Shown: positions 6,041 through 14,352 of the stretch, piece after piece | How the letters are laid out: each line of letters begins with the position of its first letter | Position numbering within the stretch: the first letter of the stretch is position 1 | Assembly (NCBI RefSeq): GCF_004297345.1 | Contig: NZ_SCTN01000293.1 | Coordinates: forward strand, 1-36,402 | DNA length: 36,402 nt | DNA from: Aquabacterium sp. | Lineage (GTDB): Bacteria > Pseudomonadota > Gammaproteobacteria > Burkholderiales > Burkholderiaceae_C | Reading direction: 5' to 3' | Made by a program: the position numbers and the translations under genes | Notes under the pieces: generated by a model | Database searches by the model: none | Told to the model about the DNA's origin: nothing | Seen by the model: the letters and a program-made list of their open reading frames with translations, nothing else

Positions 6041-8626
6041 GTGAACCAGACCGTACGTCTCCATCGTGACGACCATTCGCGTCGTGACACGGGTGAACCC
6101 GTGCGCGCCGCCGCGCCTGATTCGGCCGAAGCGGTTCTGGCACATGGCCACACCTGGTTACGCTTCCCACGTGCGCTGGAGGCCGAATTCGCCGCAGAAA
6201 CGCTGGAGCCCCGCCGCAAGCTGCTGACCTTTTGCGCCGTGCTGGGCTGCCTGGGCGTGGTCCTGGGCTCGGGCAACGTGAACGAGGCCACCCCGGAGAT
6301 CGCCGCCTTTGTCTGGCGATTGGTCTGGATCTGGATGGGCTTTGCCTTTCTCGCCTTGGTCAGCATCTGGCTGTGCCCTGTCAAGCTGCGTCGCGGCTGG
6401 CACGCTGAAGGCCTTACGGCACTGCTGGGCACTGCCATGGCGCTGTTGGTGGCCTGGATGGGCTCGGCCAGTCAGGCCGATACAGCCATCACTCACTCCG
6501 CGATGGCCGCCATACCCGTGATGTATGCCTGCATCGCGGCGCGATTGCGTTTTTACTGGTCCTTGAGTTCGGCGCTGATCACCTTTGTCTACTACATCCT
6601 GACGGTCAAAGGGCACACACCCTCTCAGGCGCAGATCGCGCAGGGACTCACACACCTGATCGCCATGAGCTATGCCTTTGGCCTGCTGGCGAACTACGCC
6701 TTCGAGCACCGGGAGCGTCGCAACTGGCTGTTGCGCCGGGTCGAAGCGCAGCAGCGGGAGACCTTGTTGCAGACGTCGGCCCAACTGCATCAGTTGTCCA
6801 CGCTGGATCCGCTGACAGGCTTGCCCAACCGCCGTCAGTTCGATCTCAATTTGCAGCAAGCCATCGATCAGGCCACGTGGACACAAAAGCCGCTGGCCTT
6901 GCTGACCGTCGATGTGGACTACTTCAAGCGCTTCAATGACAGCCACGGGCACCCCGCCGGTGACACCTGCCTGATCGACATATCGCGCACGCTGGCCACG
7001 CAAGCTCTGATCCATGGCGGCACGGCCGCGCGGTTGGGTGGCGAGGAATTCGCCATCATCCTGCCAGGGCTGGATCCGGCGCTGGCACGCCAGGCCGGTG
7101 AACGTGTGTGCCAGGCCGTGGCGGCGGCACGCATGCCGCATCGCGATTCACCCGTGGCAGCGCACGTCACCATCAGCGTTGGCATGGCGGTGTGGCAGGC
7201 CGATGTGCGCGACACGCCCGCCAGCCTGCAAGAAAGGGCCGATCGCGCGCTCTACCAGGCCAAAGCGAGCGGCCGCAACCAGCTGTGTGTGGCTCCTGTT
7301 GCCACGGCGCTGACCGAGCCCAGCCCCATCCACGTGGCCAGCCCACCGCTCCCCGAGCGCTGGGTGAATTCGATGAGCGAGGAAGAAGATCAGGCCGAGG
7401 AAGACGAAGCCCTCTGCCAGCAAACGCTGGAAAGCCAATTCCTCAAGCTGCGCTTTCCTGAACCGCTGGAATCTGCCTACATCGCACACCATGCACAAGC
7501 CCGCCGCAAGCAGTTGGCCATCACAGCGCTGGTCGGGCTGCTGATTTTCAATGTGTCAGCCATTGCCAACCGCTCGATGTTTGGCGACATCAGCGACTCG
7601 GCCATGGATTACCTGGTGTGGCTGAGCGCTTGCGTGCTTTTCCTGCACACCTTCGCCTGGTTCGCCCATCGCCCGCTGTGGCGTGAAACGCTCTACAGCC
7701 TGAGCACGGCCATCGTTGCGCTGGTATCAACATGGGTCTTCTCCAAGAGCCAGCTCACGTCTACGTTGAGCTATTCGATCTGCCTGATGCTGATCCCGAT
7801 GTTCTCAGGTGTGGCGGCGCGCCAGCCCTTCTGGTTCACTTGCGTGCCTTCGTTGATCACGTCAGCTGCGGTGGCGCTGCTGCTCAAGCCCAACGGGCAC
7901 ACGCAAGAGATCGTGTATGGCGACAACCTGTTCATGATCGTCAACAACATGGTCTACACGCTGATCCTGGCCTATACGCTGGATCATGGCGCGCGCAAGG
8001 CCTGGCTGCTGGCCCGCATTGACAGGTTGCAACAGGGCGCCTTGCTGGCCGCCAGCCAGCGCCTGAAGGCATTGTCCGTGGTGGACCCACTCACGGGCAT
8101 CTGCAACCGCCGTCAGTTCGAAGACGATCTGGACCGTATCTGGCACGAATGCCTCGAAGATCGGCGCCCGCTGGGCATGCTCATCATCGATGTAGACCAC
8201 TTCAAGCTCTACAACGACAGGCTGGGCCACCTGGCCGGCGATGAATGCCTCAAGCTGGTCGCCACGCTCATGAGCAAGACCGCGCAAGCCGACAAAGGCC
8301 TGGCGGCGCGTCTGGGTGGCGAAGAGTTCGGCGTGCTGCTGCCCGGCGGCTCATTGAGCGATTCGCTGCAACTGGCCGAGCGCATCCGCCTGACGATCAG
8401 CCAGGCCTGCATTGCGCATGATTACGCGCCCCCGCGGCACGTGACGGTCAGCATCGGTGTGGCCAGCCTGATCCCGCAGGAGGGCATGGACCGCATTTCC
8501 TTGTTCGCCACGGCAGACAAGGCCTTGTACGAGGCCAAGCGCACGGGGCGCAACAAGGTGCTGGGCCCGAAGGGCGCGGACGTGGCCCACCGGTCGAGCG
8601 CACGATCCCCTGTTGATCAGGCCTGA
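6041..8626 (+). CDS. Tandem-duplicated membrane diguanylate cyclase (two GGDEF modules)
   Basis: An 861-residue protein that should make cyclic di-GMP from two GTP. It is two copies of one architecture. Residues about 40-215 form a multi-pass membrane domain and about 225-410 a GGDEF domain; about 450-655 and 660-850 repeat the pattern. Each membrane copy opens with a matching FPxxLE...RRK block. The cyclase motifs are DPLTGLPNRR, DVDYFKRFND and GGEEF (about 333-337) in the first copy, and DPLTGICNRR, DVDHFKLYND and GGEEF (about 758-762) in the second. Both active-site loops are intact, so both may be catalytic and could dimerise within one chain. Neither copy has the RxxD inhibitory I-site just before GGEEF, so product inhibition is probably absent. 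The start is a GTG at 6041. An acidic linker (SEEEDQAEEDE) joins the halves. Confidence 0.9.
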   Translation: MNQTVRLHRDDHSRRDTGEPVRAAAPDSAEAVLAHGHTWLRFPRALEAEFAAETLEPRRKLLTFCAVLGCLGVVLGSGNVNEATPEIAAFVWRLVWIWMGFAFLALVSIWLCPVKLRRGWHAEGLTALLGTAMALLVAWMGSASQADTAITHSAMAAIPVMYACIAARLRFYWSLSSALITFVYYILTVKGHTPSQAQIAQGLTHLIAMSYAFGLLANYAFEHRERRNWLLRRVEAQQRETLLQTSAQLHQLSTLDPLTGLPNRRQFDLNLQQAIDQATWTQKPLALLTVDVDYFKRFNDSHGHPAGDTCLIDISRTLATQALIHGGTAARLGGEEFAIILPGLDPALARQAGERVCQAVAAARMPHRDSPVAAHVTISVGMAVWQADVRDTPASLQERADRALYQAKASGRNQLCVAPVATALTEPSPIHVASPPLPERWVNSMSEEEDQAEEDEALCQQTLESQFLKLRFPEPLESAYIAHHAQARRKQLAITALVGLLIFNVSAIANRSMFGDISDSAMDYLVWLSACVLFLHTFAWFAHRPLWRETLYSLSTAIVALVSTWVFSKSQLTSTLSYSICLMLIPMFSGVAARQPFWFTCVPSLITSAAVALLLKPNGHTQEIVYGDNLFMIVNNMVYTLILAYTLDHGARKAWLLARIDRLQQGALLAASQRLKALSVVDPLTGICNRRQFEDDLDRIWHECLEDRRPLGMLIIDVDHFKLYNDRLGHLAGDECLKLVATLMSKTAQADKGLAARLGGEEFGVLLPGGSLSDSLQLAERIRLTISQACIAHDYAPPRHVTVSIGVASLIPQEGMDRISLFATADKALYEAKRTGRNKVLGPKGADVAHRSSARSPVDQA

Positions 8627-8630
8627 TCGC

Positions 8631-8990
8631 TTACTTGCCGCCCTTGCCCGACTTGGCTTCGGCGCTGGCCAGCATGTCCTTGGCCGACAGACCTGCGAAC
8701 AAGGCGGCGGCGCGGGTCTTGATTTCCAGCAGTTCGTCGGCAGTCACCGAGTACTGGCCAGTGGTCTTGTTGACCTTGATGCCAAACTCGACGTCCTTGC
8801 CGTTGTTGGACAGAATGCCGCTGGTGAACTCGTAATCCTCGCTGTCCACGGGCAGACCTTCGACATCGGCGTCATAGTCTTCGTAGGTCACGCGGTGGAT
8901 TTCGCCGCTGGCCAAGTCCAGCAAGCCGGTGCCGTTGATCACCTCGTCGGACAGTTCATCGGCAATCTTGATCGGTACTTTCAAATCCAC
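8631..8990 (-). CDS. Hypothetical protein, acidic, 119 aa
   Basis: I choose the GTG at 8990 (VDLKVPIKIADELSDEVI), preceded by GGGAGG at ideal spacing; the longer ORF adds a basic, unlikely N-terminus. The first two thirds are beta-rich and acidic (GLLDLASGEIHRVTYEDYDADVEG...), followed by a strand pattern ending in YSVTADELLEI. The protein finishes with a helix and a short Lys/Gly tail (KSGKGGK). There is no signal peptide or membrane segment. I do not recognise the family and offer no function. Its stop is only four bases from the convergent cyclase stop. It is divergent from the SMC-like operon, sharing a 108-base intergenic region with a perfect inverted repeat. Confidence 0.72.
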   Translation of the reverse strand: MDLKVPIKIADELSDEVINGTGLLDLASGEIHRVTYEDYDADVEGLPVDSEDYEFTSGILSNNGKDVEFGIKVNKTTGQYSVTADELLEIKTRAAALFAGLSAKDMLASAEAKSGKGGK

Positions 8991-9028
8991 AACAGACCTC
9001 CCTTCACGCAAAAGGGCTCGATTCTGGC

Positions 9029-9045
9029 ACGCCACGGCGTGGCGT
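9029..9045. repeat. Inverted repeat in the hypothetical/SMC-operon divergent region
   Basis: ACGCCAC and GTGGCGT form a perfect 7-base inverted repeat around GGC. It sits 54 bases upstream of the first SMC-like gene and 39 bases from the divergent GTG start. It could be an operator for either gene or a small hairpin in a leader. No regulator is known. Confidence 0.4.
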
Positions 9046-9098
9046 CTGCCTCCAACCGGTAAAAACCCGCCCTCGGGCTTCCGGCACAATCACCCCCC

Positions 9099-10616
9099 AT
9101 GACCGAGGCGCCCCAGACAGAACAACACGAGAGCACCAGCTTCGAGGGCTACTTCCGAGATGCGGACTTCGCCCCTGCCCAGCCCCTGGCCTGGGCCCTG
9201 AGCCAGCGCCAGGAACTGCTGGAAGCGCTACGCGGCCTGTTCAATGGCCCGCAAGCCATGGTGCAACTGCGCCTGTGGTGCTTCATGGAACTGGCCGCCC
9301 AGCCTCAGGCTCGCCTGTCTCGCGACGATGTGAACCGTTTGTTCCACGCCGTGCTGCCAGACGCACTGGAAACCGTGCTCAAGCGCCTGCGAGACATCAA
9401 TCTACTCGTGTGGGACGCCACCCCGCAGGACTACCACCTATCACCCCTGGCGCAGCAGGTACATGGCCTGCTGGCCCCGATGACCACACCGCCAGCGGCC
9501 GAATACGACGACATGGCCGCGCTGCTGTCGCAAGTGGCGGGTGCCCAGCAACTGGGCCTGGTCAGCACCAACCAGCTCAAGCACCTGCACGCGCAACTGG
9601 CTCGCCTGCACGACGAGTTCTCGGATGCGATTGCCAGCGGATCGGAGTCGCGCCTGCGCGTGGCCCAGCCTCGCTTTGACCGCGCTCTGGAACTGGTGGA
9701 CCGCGCCGGCCAGGCGCTGACCGCGCTGATCCGCGCCGAGCACGAAGACCCGCGCCTGGAGCGCGAAGCCCGTGCCATCGGCCAGGAACAGGCCCGCCTG
9801 CTGTCCATGGCCAGCCAGTTCACCCGTGCGCTGCAACAGGCCGATCGCCAGCGCGTGACGCTGGGCTCCACCGGCTTGACCACATCCGATGTGCGTGCCT
9901 GGCTGCAACGCCACCCCGCGCTGTGGGAAATCATGGGCGAGGCACTAGCAGTGCCCGTGCGGCCAGTGATGGTCAGCCAGCACGATCTGGTCGACGTGGC
10001 CGAAGGCGAGTTCGAACGCGATCGCCCCGTTTCGCAAGGCCTGGCTGGCCTGCCACCGCCCGCAGAGGCCGCTCACGGCACGCTGGACACGCTCAGCCTG
10101 CCGCCTGAACTGGGCAACCTGATCAGCCTGCTGGATCGCTGGTCAGAAATGGCCACGGAAGAAGCCGCCCAGCGCGCGGCGGCTCAAGCAGCTGGTGAAG
10201 CGCCGAATCCTGATGCGCCTGCACCCGGCACCCGGCCCCTGTCCGACGCCATTCTGGGCGGGCGCTTTGCCCAAGCCGCCTACCGCATGCAGCTCATGCC
10301 GCTGGTGGGCGACGCCCAGGCCCAGACCCTCAAAGGGCTCACGGGCGATCTGGCACGTGCGCCCTGGCAATGGCAGTTCAAGGCGCAGCACATCAGCGCT
10401 GCCGATGAAGCCGTGGCGCTCGTCAGCGACGGCTTCGTTCAGCCGATCCAGTTCGATGCACAGGGCCACCCCATCCCCCTGCCTGCGGATGACCGTGAGC
10501 CCATCGTGCTGATGCCCAGGCCCGCGCCTGAAGCCAAGCCCAAAGGTCGCGCCAAAAGCGCCAAGGCAACGGCGCCCTCCAGCGCCCCACAGAATCCCAA
10601 CGAAGCCCAAGCATGA
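9099..10616 (+). CDS. MksF/JetA-like kleisin subunit of an SMC-like complex
   Basis: A 505-residue cytoplasmic protein that I assign to the MksF/JetA (MukF-like) kleisin class, mainly from its place and fold pattern. Residues about 40-125 look like a winged-helix domain (LRGLFNGPQAMVQLRLWCFMEL...ETVLKRLRDINLLVWD). Residues about 150-245 are long amphipathic helices (LKHLHAQLARLHDEFSD...LIRAEHEDPRLEREA), as expected for the SMC-contacting bundle. A Pro/Ala-rich linker then leads to a C-terminal domain and a basic tail. The gene begins the operon; its stop overlaps the next ATG (ATGA). No Shine-Dalgarno precedes the ATG, but CACAAT lies eight bases upstream, compatible with a leaderless or nearly leaderless message. 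Sequence similarity to known MksF is weak by eye, so the assignment is partly contextual. Confidence 0.66.
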   Translation: MTEAPQTEQHESTSFEGYFRDADFAPAQPLAWALSQRQELLEALRGLFNGPQAMVQLRLWCFMELAAQPQARLSRDDVNRLFHAVLPDALETVLKRLRDINLLVWDATPQDYHLSPLAQQVHGLLAPMTTPPAAEYDDMAALLSQVAGAQQLGLVSTNQLKHLHAQLARLHDEFSDAIASGSESRLRVAQPRFDRALELVDRAGQALTALIRAEHEDPRLEREARAIGQEQARLLSMASQFTRALQQADRQRVTLGSTGLTTSDVRAWLQRHPALWEIMGEALAVPVRPVMVSQHDLVDVAEGEFERDRPVSQGLAGLPPPAEAAHGTLDTLSLPPELGNLISLLDRWSEMATEEAAQRAAAQAAGEAPNPDAPAPGTRPLSDAILGGRFAQAAYRMQLMPLVGDAQAQTLKGLTGDLARAPWQWQFKAQHISAADEAVALVSDGFVQPIQFDAQGHPIPLPADDREPIVLMPRPAPEAKPKGRAKSAKATAPSSAPQNPNEAQA

Positions 10617-11458
10617 GTTCCCATCTCGACGACGCAGCCCTGCTGGCTGCCGAACTGCTCGCGCGCCGCTGGTTGCCGCGCCAACACCCAAAGGTCAAGC
10701 GCGCCCTGATTGACGCCGACCTGTGGCAAGCCACGCAAGATCGCCTGGCCCAGGTCGGCCTGCGCCTGATCGACAACATCTACGCCGACCACGTCAGCGT
10801 GGCCTTGCTGCGCCCAGCCGAAACCGCCGTGTTCGGTGAAGCCGGCCTCAACAGCCACAACAACATCGACCTGCCGCGTGATGCCGTCTCGCTGCTGGTG
10901 ATCCTGTGGGCGCTGATCATCCTGCCCAAGCGTGAACGCCAGGCCGCCCGAGCCAACCAGGCCGAGGGCAACGACCAGAACGACATGTTCGGCAAGGACA
11001 AGCCCATCCCCACGGCCGCCAGCGTGAGCCCCCTGGTGTCGTACAAGGCCCTGCTGGCCGACTTCGGCATCCAGCTGGGCAAGAAGACCCGCCTGGACAC
11101 CAACCTCAAGCGCCTCGAAAACCACGGCTTCATCATCCGCAAGGGTGAGGACGTGGCCGAAGGCCCGCTGCTGGATTTGCTGCTCGACTACGACGCGCTC
11201 GCGCCCCGCATCCTGCAAGGCGCACTGGGCGACGTACTGGCCCAGGCCAAGGAGTTGGTGGGCAACCTGCCGCTGGCGATCACGCAGCCGCCACTCGAAG
11301 AGTTTGAAGAGATCCCGGAAGACGAGATCGAGATGGAAGCGCACGTGGCAGCGCCCGCGCCGACGCCCATCCATGTCGATGCGGCGCCGGCCTCCGACAC
11401 GGCCCATAACGACGCCGCTGATGACGCTGCGCCCCACGCTTCACCCGACCAGGCCTGA
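10613..11458 (+). CDS. MksE/JetB-like subunit (DUF4194-like)
   Basis: A 281-residue soluble protein, translationally coupled to the upstream kleisin-like gene by ATGA and followed six bases later by the SMC-like ATPase. In MukBEF, MksBEF and Wadjet complexes the E/JetB protein is a paired winged-helix subunit that binds the kleisin. Here residues about 40-110 (LAQVGLRLIDNIYADHVSVALL) and about 140-200 (SYKALLADFGIQLG, LDTNLKRLENHGFIIRKGED, PLLDLLLDYDAL) match that two-winged-helix outline. The 'LKRLENHGFI' turn is the clearest signature. After about residue 205 come an acidic segment and a low-complexity Ala/Pro/Asp tail to the C-terminus, longer than in typical MksE. The identification depends on the gene order F-E-B and is moderately confident. 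Confidence 0.68.
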   Translation: MSSHLDDAALLAAELLARRWLPRQHPKVKRALIDADLWQATQDRLAQVGLRLIDNIYADHVSVALLRPAETAVFGEAGLNSHNNIDLPRDAVSLLVILWALIILPKRERQAARANQAEGNDQNDMFGKDKPIPTAASVSPLVSYKALLADFGIQLGKKTRLDTNLKRLENHGFIIRKGEDVAEGPLLDLLLDYDALAPRILQGALGDVLAQAKELVGNLPLAITQPPLEEFEEIPEDEIEMEAHVAAPAPTPIHVDAAPASDTAHNDAADDAAPHASPDQA

Positions 11459-11464
11459 TCCCCG

Positions 11465-14281
11465 ATGTTTCACCTGCAAAGCCTCGAACTGCTGCACTGG
11501 GACTACTGCCAGCGCCTGACCCTGCCGCTGGACGGCGCCATCATCACGGTGGCCGGCCCCAATGGCTCGGGCAAGACCACCCTGCTGGATGCCATGCGCA
11601 CCCTGCTGGGCCTGGATTGCTCGGGCGGCCGCAACTACAAGACCTACGCCCGCCACGCCAATGCCGACAGCGCCTGGCTGCGCGCCACGGTGGACAACCG
11701 CCCACGCAACCGCCAGTCGTCCAACCGGCCCTTTGCCCGCTGCCTGCTGTACAGCGATGTGGTGACACTGGCCTGCCGCATCGACCGCAATGGCGGTGAC
11801 TGGACGCGCCGCTACATCATGGTCGAAGGCGATGTGAGCGTGGAAGAGCTCATCGAGCGCGGCGACCGTGACTGGCTGGGCATCGACAACTGGCGCCGCC
11901 GCCTGGAAGGTGCCGGCCTGAGCCGCGCCATCGCCAAGGTGCTGGCACTGGAACAAGGCCAGACCGACCGCCTGTGCGAATACAGCCCCAAGGAACTGCT
12001 GCGCCTGGTGTTCGACGTGTTCGGTGACCAGGACGTGCTCGACCGCTACGACGAAGCCCGCAACCACCAGAAGCAACTGCTGCAGGAAGTAGAAGCCGCC
12101 GAGCGCGAGCTGTCGCATGGCAAGGCCCAACGCGCCGAGCTTGAATCGCGCGTCAACAACTACCGCCAGTGGGAACTCAAGTGCCAGGAGCGCGAAACAC
12201 TGGGCACCGAAGTCGTGCCTGTGCTGAGCAACTTCGAGACCCGCAAGAGCCTGGCCGGCAAGCTGCGTGATCTGCACAAGCAACGGCTGCAATCATCGGA
12301 TGACCGCCGCCAGCATGGCCAGGTCAAGGCCGACTTGCTGCAACGCCTGCAGGACCAGACCGACACCGCGACCCGCGTGGAAGAGCTGGAAGCGCAAGTG
12401 CGCAGTGCCCGCCGCGTGCAGGAAGAAGCCCGCGATGCCGAGCGCCCCATCGAACTGCTGGTCAAGCGCGCCGACGAACTGCAAGGCCTGGCCAGCGTGG
12501 AAGGTGATGCGCAACAGCTCACCCAACGCATCCAGGAACTCAGCGACCACAAGCAGCAGCTGTCCACACAATGGCAGCGCCTCAAAGACCAGCGCGACGA
12601 GGCCCAGCGCGCCCTGAACGGCCTGCAAGGCCAGCGCCTGGCCCCGCCCCCGCCTGAAGTGCAGCGCTTCCGACGCACGCTGGATGAGGCCGGCATCGCC
12701 CACCATGTGGTGAGCGACATCATCGAGATCACCGACGAGAAATGGCGCGCCGCCGCCGAAGGCGTGCTGCGCGGCAGCCGCTGGGTGGTGGTGCTCGATC
12801 GCCCCTCGCAAGAGGCCCAGGCCATGGCCCTGGCCGAGAAGGAGCGCTTCCGCCACTACATCGTGGCCGAGGCCGAAGACGCGCCGGCCAAGCCCGATGC
12901 CGACAGCCTGCTGGCCGTGCTCAAGATCAGCGCCCCGGCCCCGCACTGGTTGCTGCGCCAGCTGGAAAACATCCAGCGCGTGGCCAGCACGGAAGCCGGC
13001 GTGAAGATCCGTGGCGAGTGGATCACGCCCGATGCCTATCACCGCGATGGCCGTGGCGGCCGCTCTGTCTGGGTGGACCCGAGCCAGTACCAGTTCGGCG
13101 CCAGCGCCGTGGCCTCACGCCGCACCTCGATCGACAACCGCCTGGCTCAGCTCGATGAAGAGATGACGCGCATCGTGCGCGACCAGGCCTTCTTCGATCG
13201 CCAGCTGCAGGATGCCCGCAAGGCCGCGCAAGGCTTCACGGCCGCCGCCGAACTGGCCGAGCGCGAAGCCGAATTCAGCGAAGCCCGACGCCAGTTGCCC
13301 ATGCTCAAGCAGGCCCGCGCCGAAGCCGGCGAGCGCTGGCAGCAGACGGAAGCGCAACTCAAGCGTGCCGTGGTCGAGCAGACCAACGCGCAGCATGCCT
13401 ACAGGCAGGCGCAGGAACGCCTGGCCCACATCGAACAACGCAGCGCCCAGCACGAGCGCGAATGGCAGCAACGCTTTGATGACGTGATGGCGCAGGCCGT
13501 GATGTCACGCGAGGTGAAGCTGCAGATGCCACGCCACTGGCGCACGCCCGAGCGCATCAAGGACATGCAAGGCCACTACGGCAACGCCACCCAGGCCCGC
13601 CTGCGTGCCGAAGCCGTGGAGCGTGAACTCAATGAAGGCAAGTGGGAAACCGACCCCACGGTGATCGAACAGCTCACGCTGATGAACGCCAACGTGCTGC
13701 GCCAGGAAGACGAGCTCAACCAGCGCAAGTCGAGCAATGCCGCCGCCGCCATCGCCGTGGACAACGCCCGTGAGCGCTACACCGACGTGCTCAAGGTCAC
13801 GGTGCGCCGCTACCGCAAGAACATCATCGAACTGGGCCAACTGGCTGGCGTGGAAGTCAACGCCGAGTTGCCGCACCTCGATGGCGACGACACGCAACTG
13901 CGCCAGGCCGAACTGCGCGTGCACTTCAACTTCGACGGCAAGGGCAGCATCGGCCTGAACGACGGCGAAGCCTCCGGTGGCCAGCAGGTGATCAAGTCAC
14001 TGATCCTGCTGGTGGGCCTGATGAAGGACGACGAAACGCCTGGCGGCTTCGTGTTCATCGACGAACCCTTCGCTCACCTGGACGTGCGCAACATCCAGCT
14101 GGTCGGCCACTTCCTGCGTTCCACGCGTGCACAGTACGTGCTGACCACACCGATCACGCACAACGTCGAGGTGTTCGAGCCGGCGGACGTGACCCTGGTC
14201 ACGTCCAAGAAGCCCAAGGGTGCGCGCTGGGCGCCGCCGATTGGGGTGCTGCAGCGCCGTGTGGCGCCTGAGGTTTACTGA
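11465..14281 (+). CDS. MksB/JetC-like SMC ATPase
   Basis: A 938-residue SMC-like ATPase expected to form the DNA-loading motor with the two preceding proteins. The N-terminal head carries Walker A GPNGSGKT (31-38). A long coiled coil follows from about 190 to 400. Residues about 405-540 form a globular hinge-like domain (VQRFRRTLDEAGIAHHVVSDIIEITDEKW ending near SQYQFG). A returning coiled coil runs to about 745. The C-terminal head has the signature ASGGQQ near 836, Walker B FVFIDEP near 861 with its catalytic Glu, and the D-loop AHLD. Head motifs are complete, so it should be active. Its length suits MksB (about 940) rather than SMC or MukB. It ends 23 bases before a strong hairpin terminator. 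RecN or SbcC-like relatives are less likely given the partners. Confidence 0.83.
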   Translation: MFHLQSLELLHWDYCQRLTLPLDGAIITVAGPNGSGKTTLLDAMRTLLGLDCSGGRNYKTYARHANADSAWLRATVDNRPRNRQSSNRPFARCLLYSDVVTLACRIDRNGGDWTRRYIMVEGDVSVEELIERGDRDWLGIDNWRRRLEGAGLSRAIAKVLALEQGQTDRLCEYSPKELLRLVFDVFGDQDVLDRYDEARNHQKQLLQEVEAAERELSHGKAQRAELESRVNNYRQWELKCQERETLGTEVVPVLSNFETRKSLAGKLRDLHKQRLQSSDDRRQHGQVKADLLQRLQDQTDTATRVEELEAQVRSARRVQEEARDAERPIELLVKRADELQGLASVEGDAQQLTQRIQELSDHKQQLSTQWQRLKDQRDEAQRALNGLQGQRLAPPPPEVQRFRRTLDEAGIAHHVVSDIIEITDEKWRAAAEGVLRGSRWVVVLDRPSQEAQAMALAEKERFRHYIVAEAEDAPAKPDADSLLAVLKISAPAPHWLLRQLENIQRVASTEAGVKIRGEWITPDAYHRDGRGGRSVWVDPSQYQFGASAVASRRTSIDNRLAQLDEEMTRIVRDQAFFDRQLQDARKAAQGFTAAAELAEREAEFSEARRQLPMLKQARAEAGERWQQTEAQLKRAVVEQTNAQHAYRQAQERLAHIEQRSAQHEREWQQRFDDVMAQAVMSREVKLQMPRHWRTPERIKDMQGHYGNATQARLRAEAVERELNEGKWETDPTVIEQLTLMNANVLRQEDELNQRKSSNAAAAIAVDNARERYTDVLKVTVRRYRKNIIELGQLAGVEVNAELPHLDGDDTQLRQAELRVHFNFDGKGSIGLNDGEASGGQQVIKSLILLVGLMKDDETPGGFVFIDEPFAHLDVRNIQLVGHFLRSTRAQYVLTTPITHNVEVFEPADVTLVTSKKPKGARWAPPIGVLQRRVAPEVY

Positions 14282-14303
14282 GCGATTGAGCTACTGCGTG
14301 ATT

Positions 14304-14329
14304 CAAGAGGCCCTCGCAAGGGCCTCTTG
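14304..14329 (+). terminator. Hairpin terminator after the SMC-like operon
   Basis: A perfect 11-base stem (CAAGAGGCCCT / AGGGCCTCTTG) closes a CGCA loop just after the last gene of the SMC-like operon. Only a few T residues follow, so it may act in both directions, also serving the LysR gene that ends at 14353 on the other strand. Its position closes the operon and argues against a fourth co-transcribed gene. Confidence 0.75.
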
Positions 14330-14352
14330 TCATGGCGCATCAACTTGATGCA

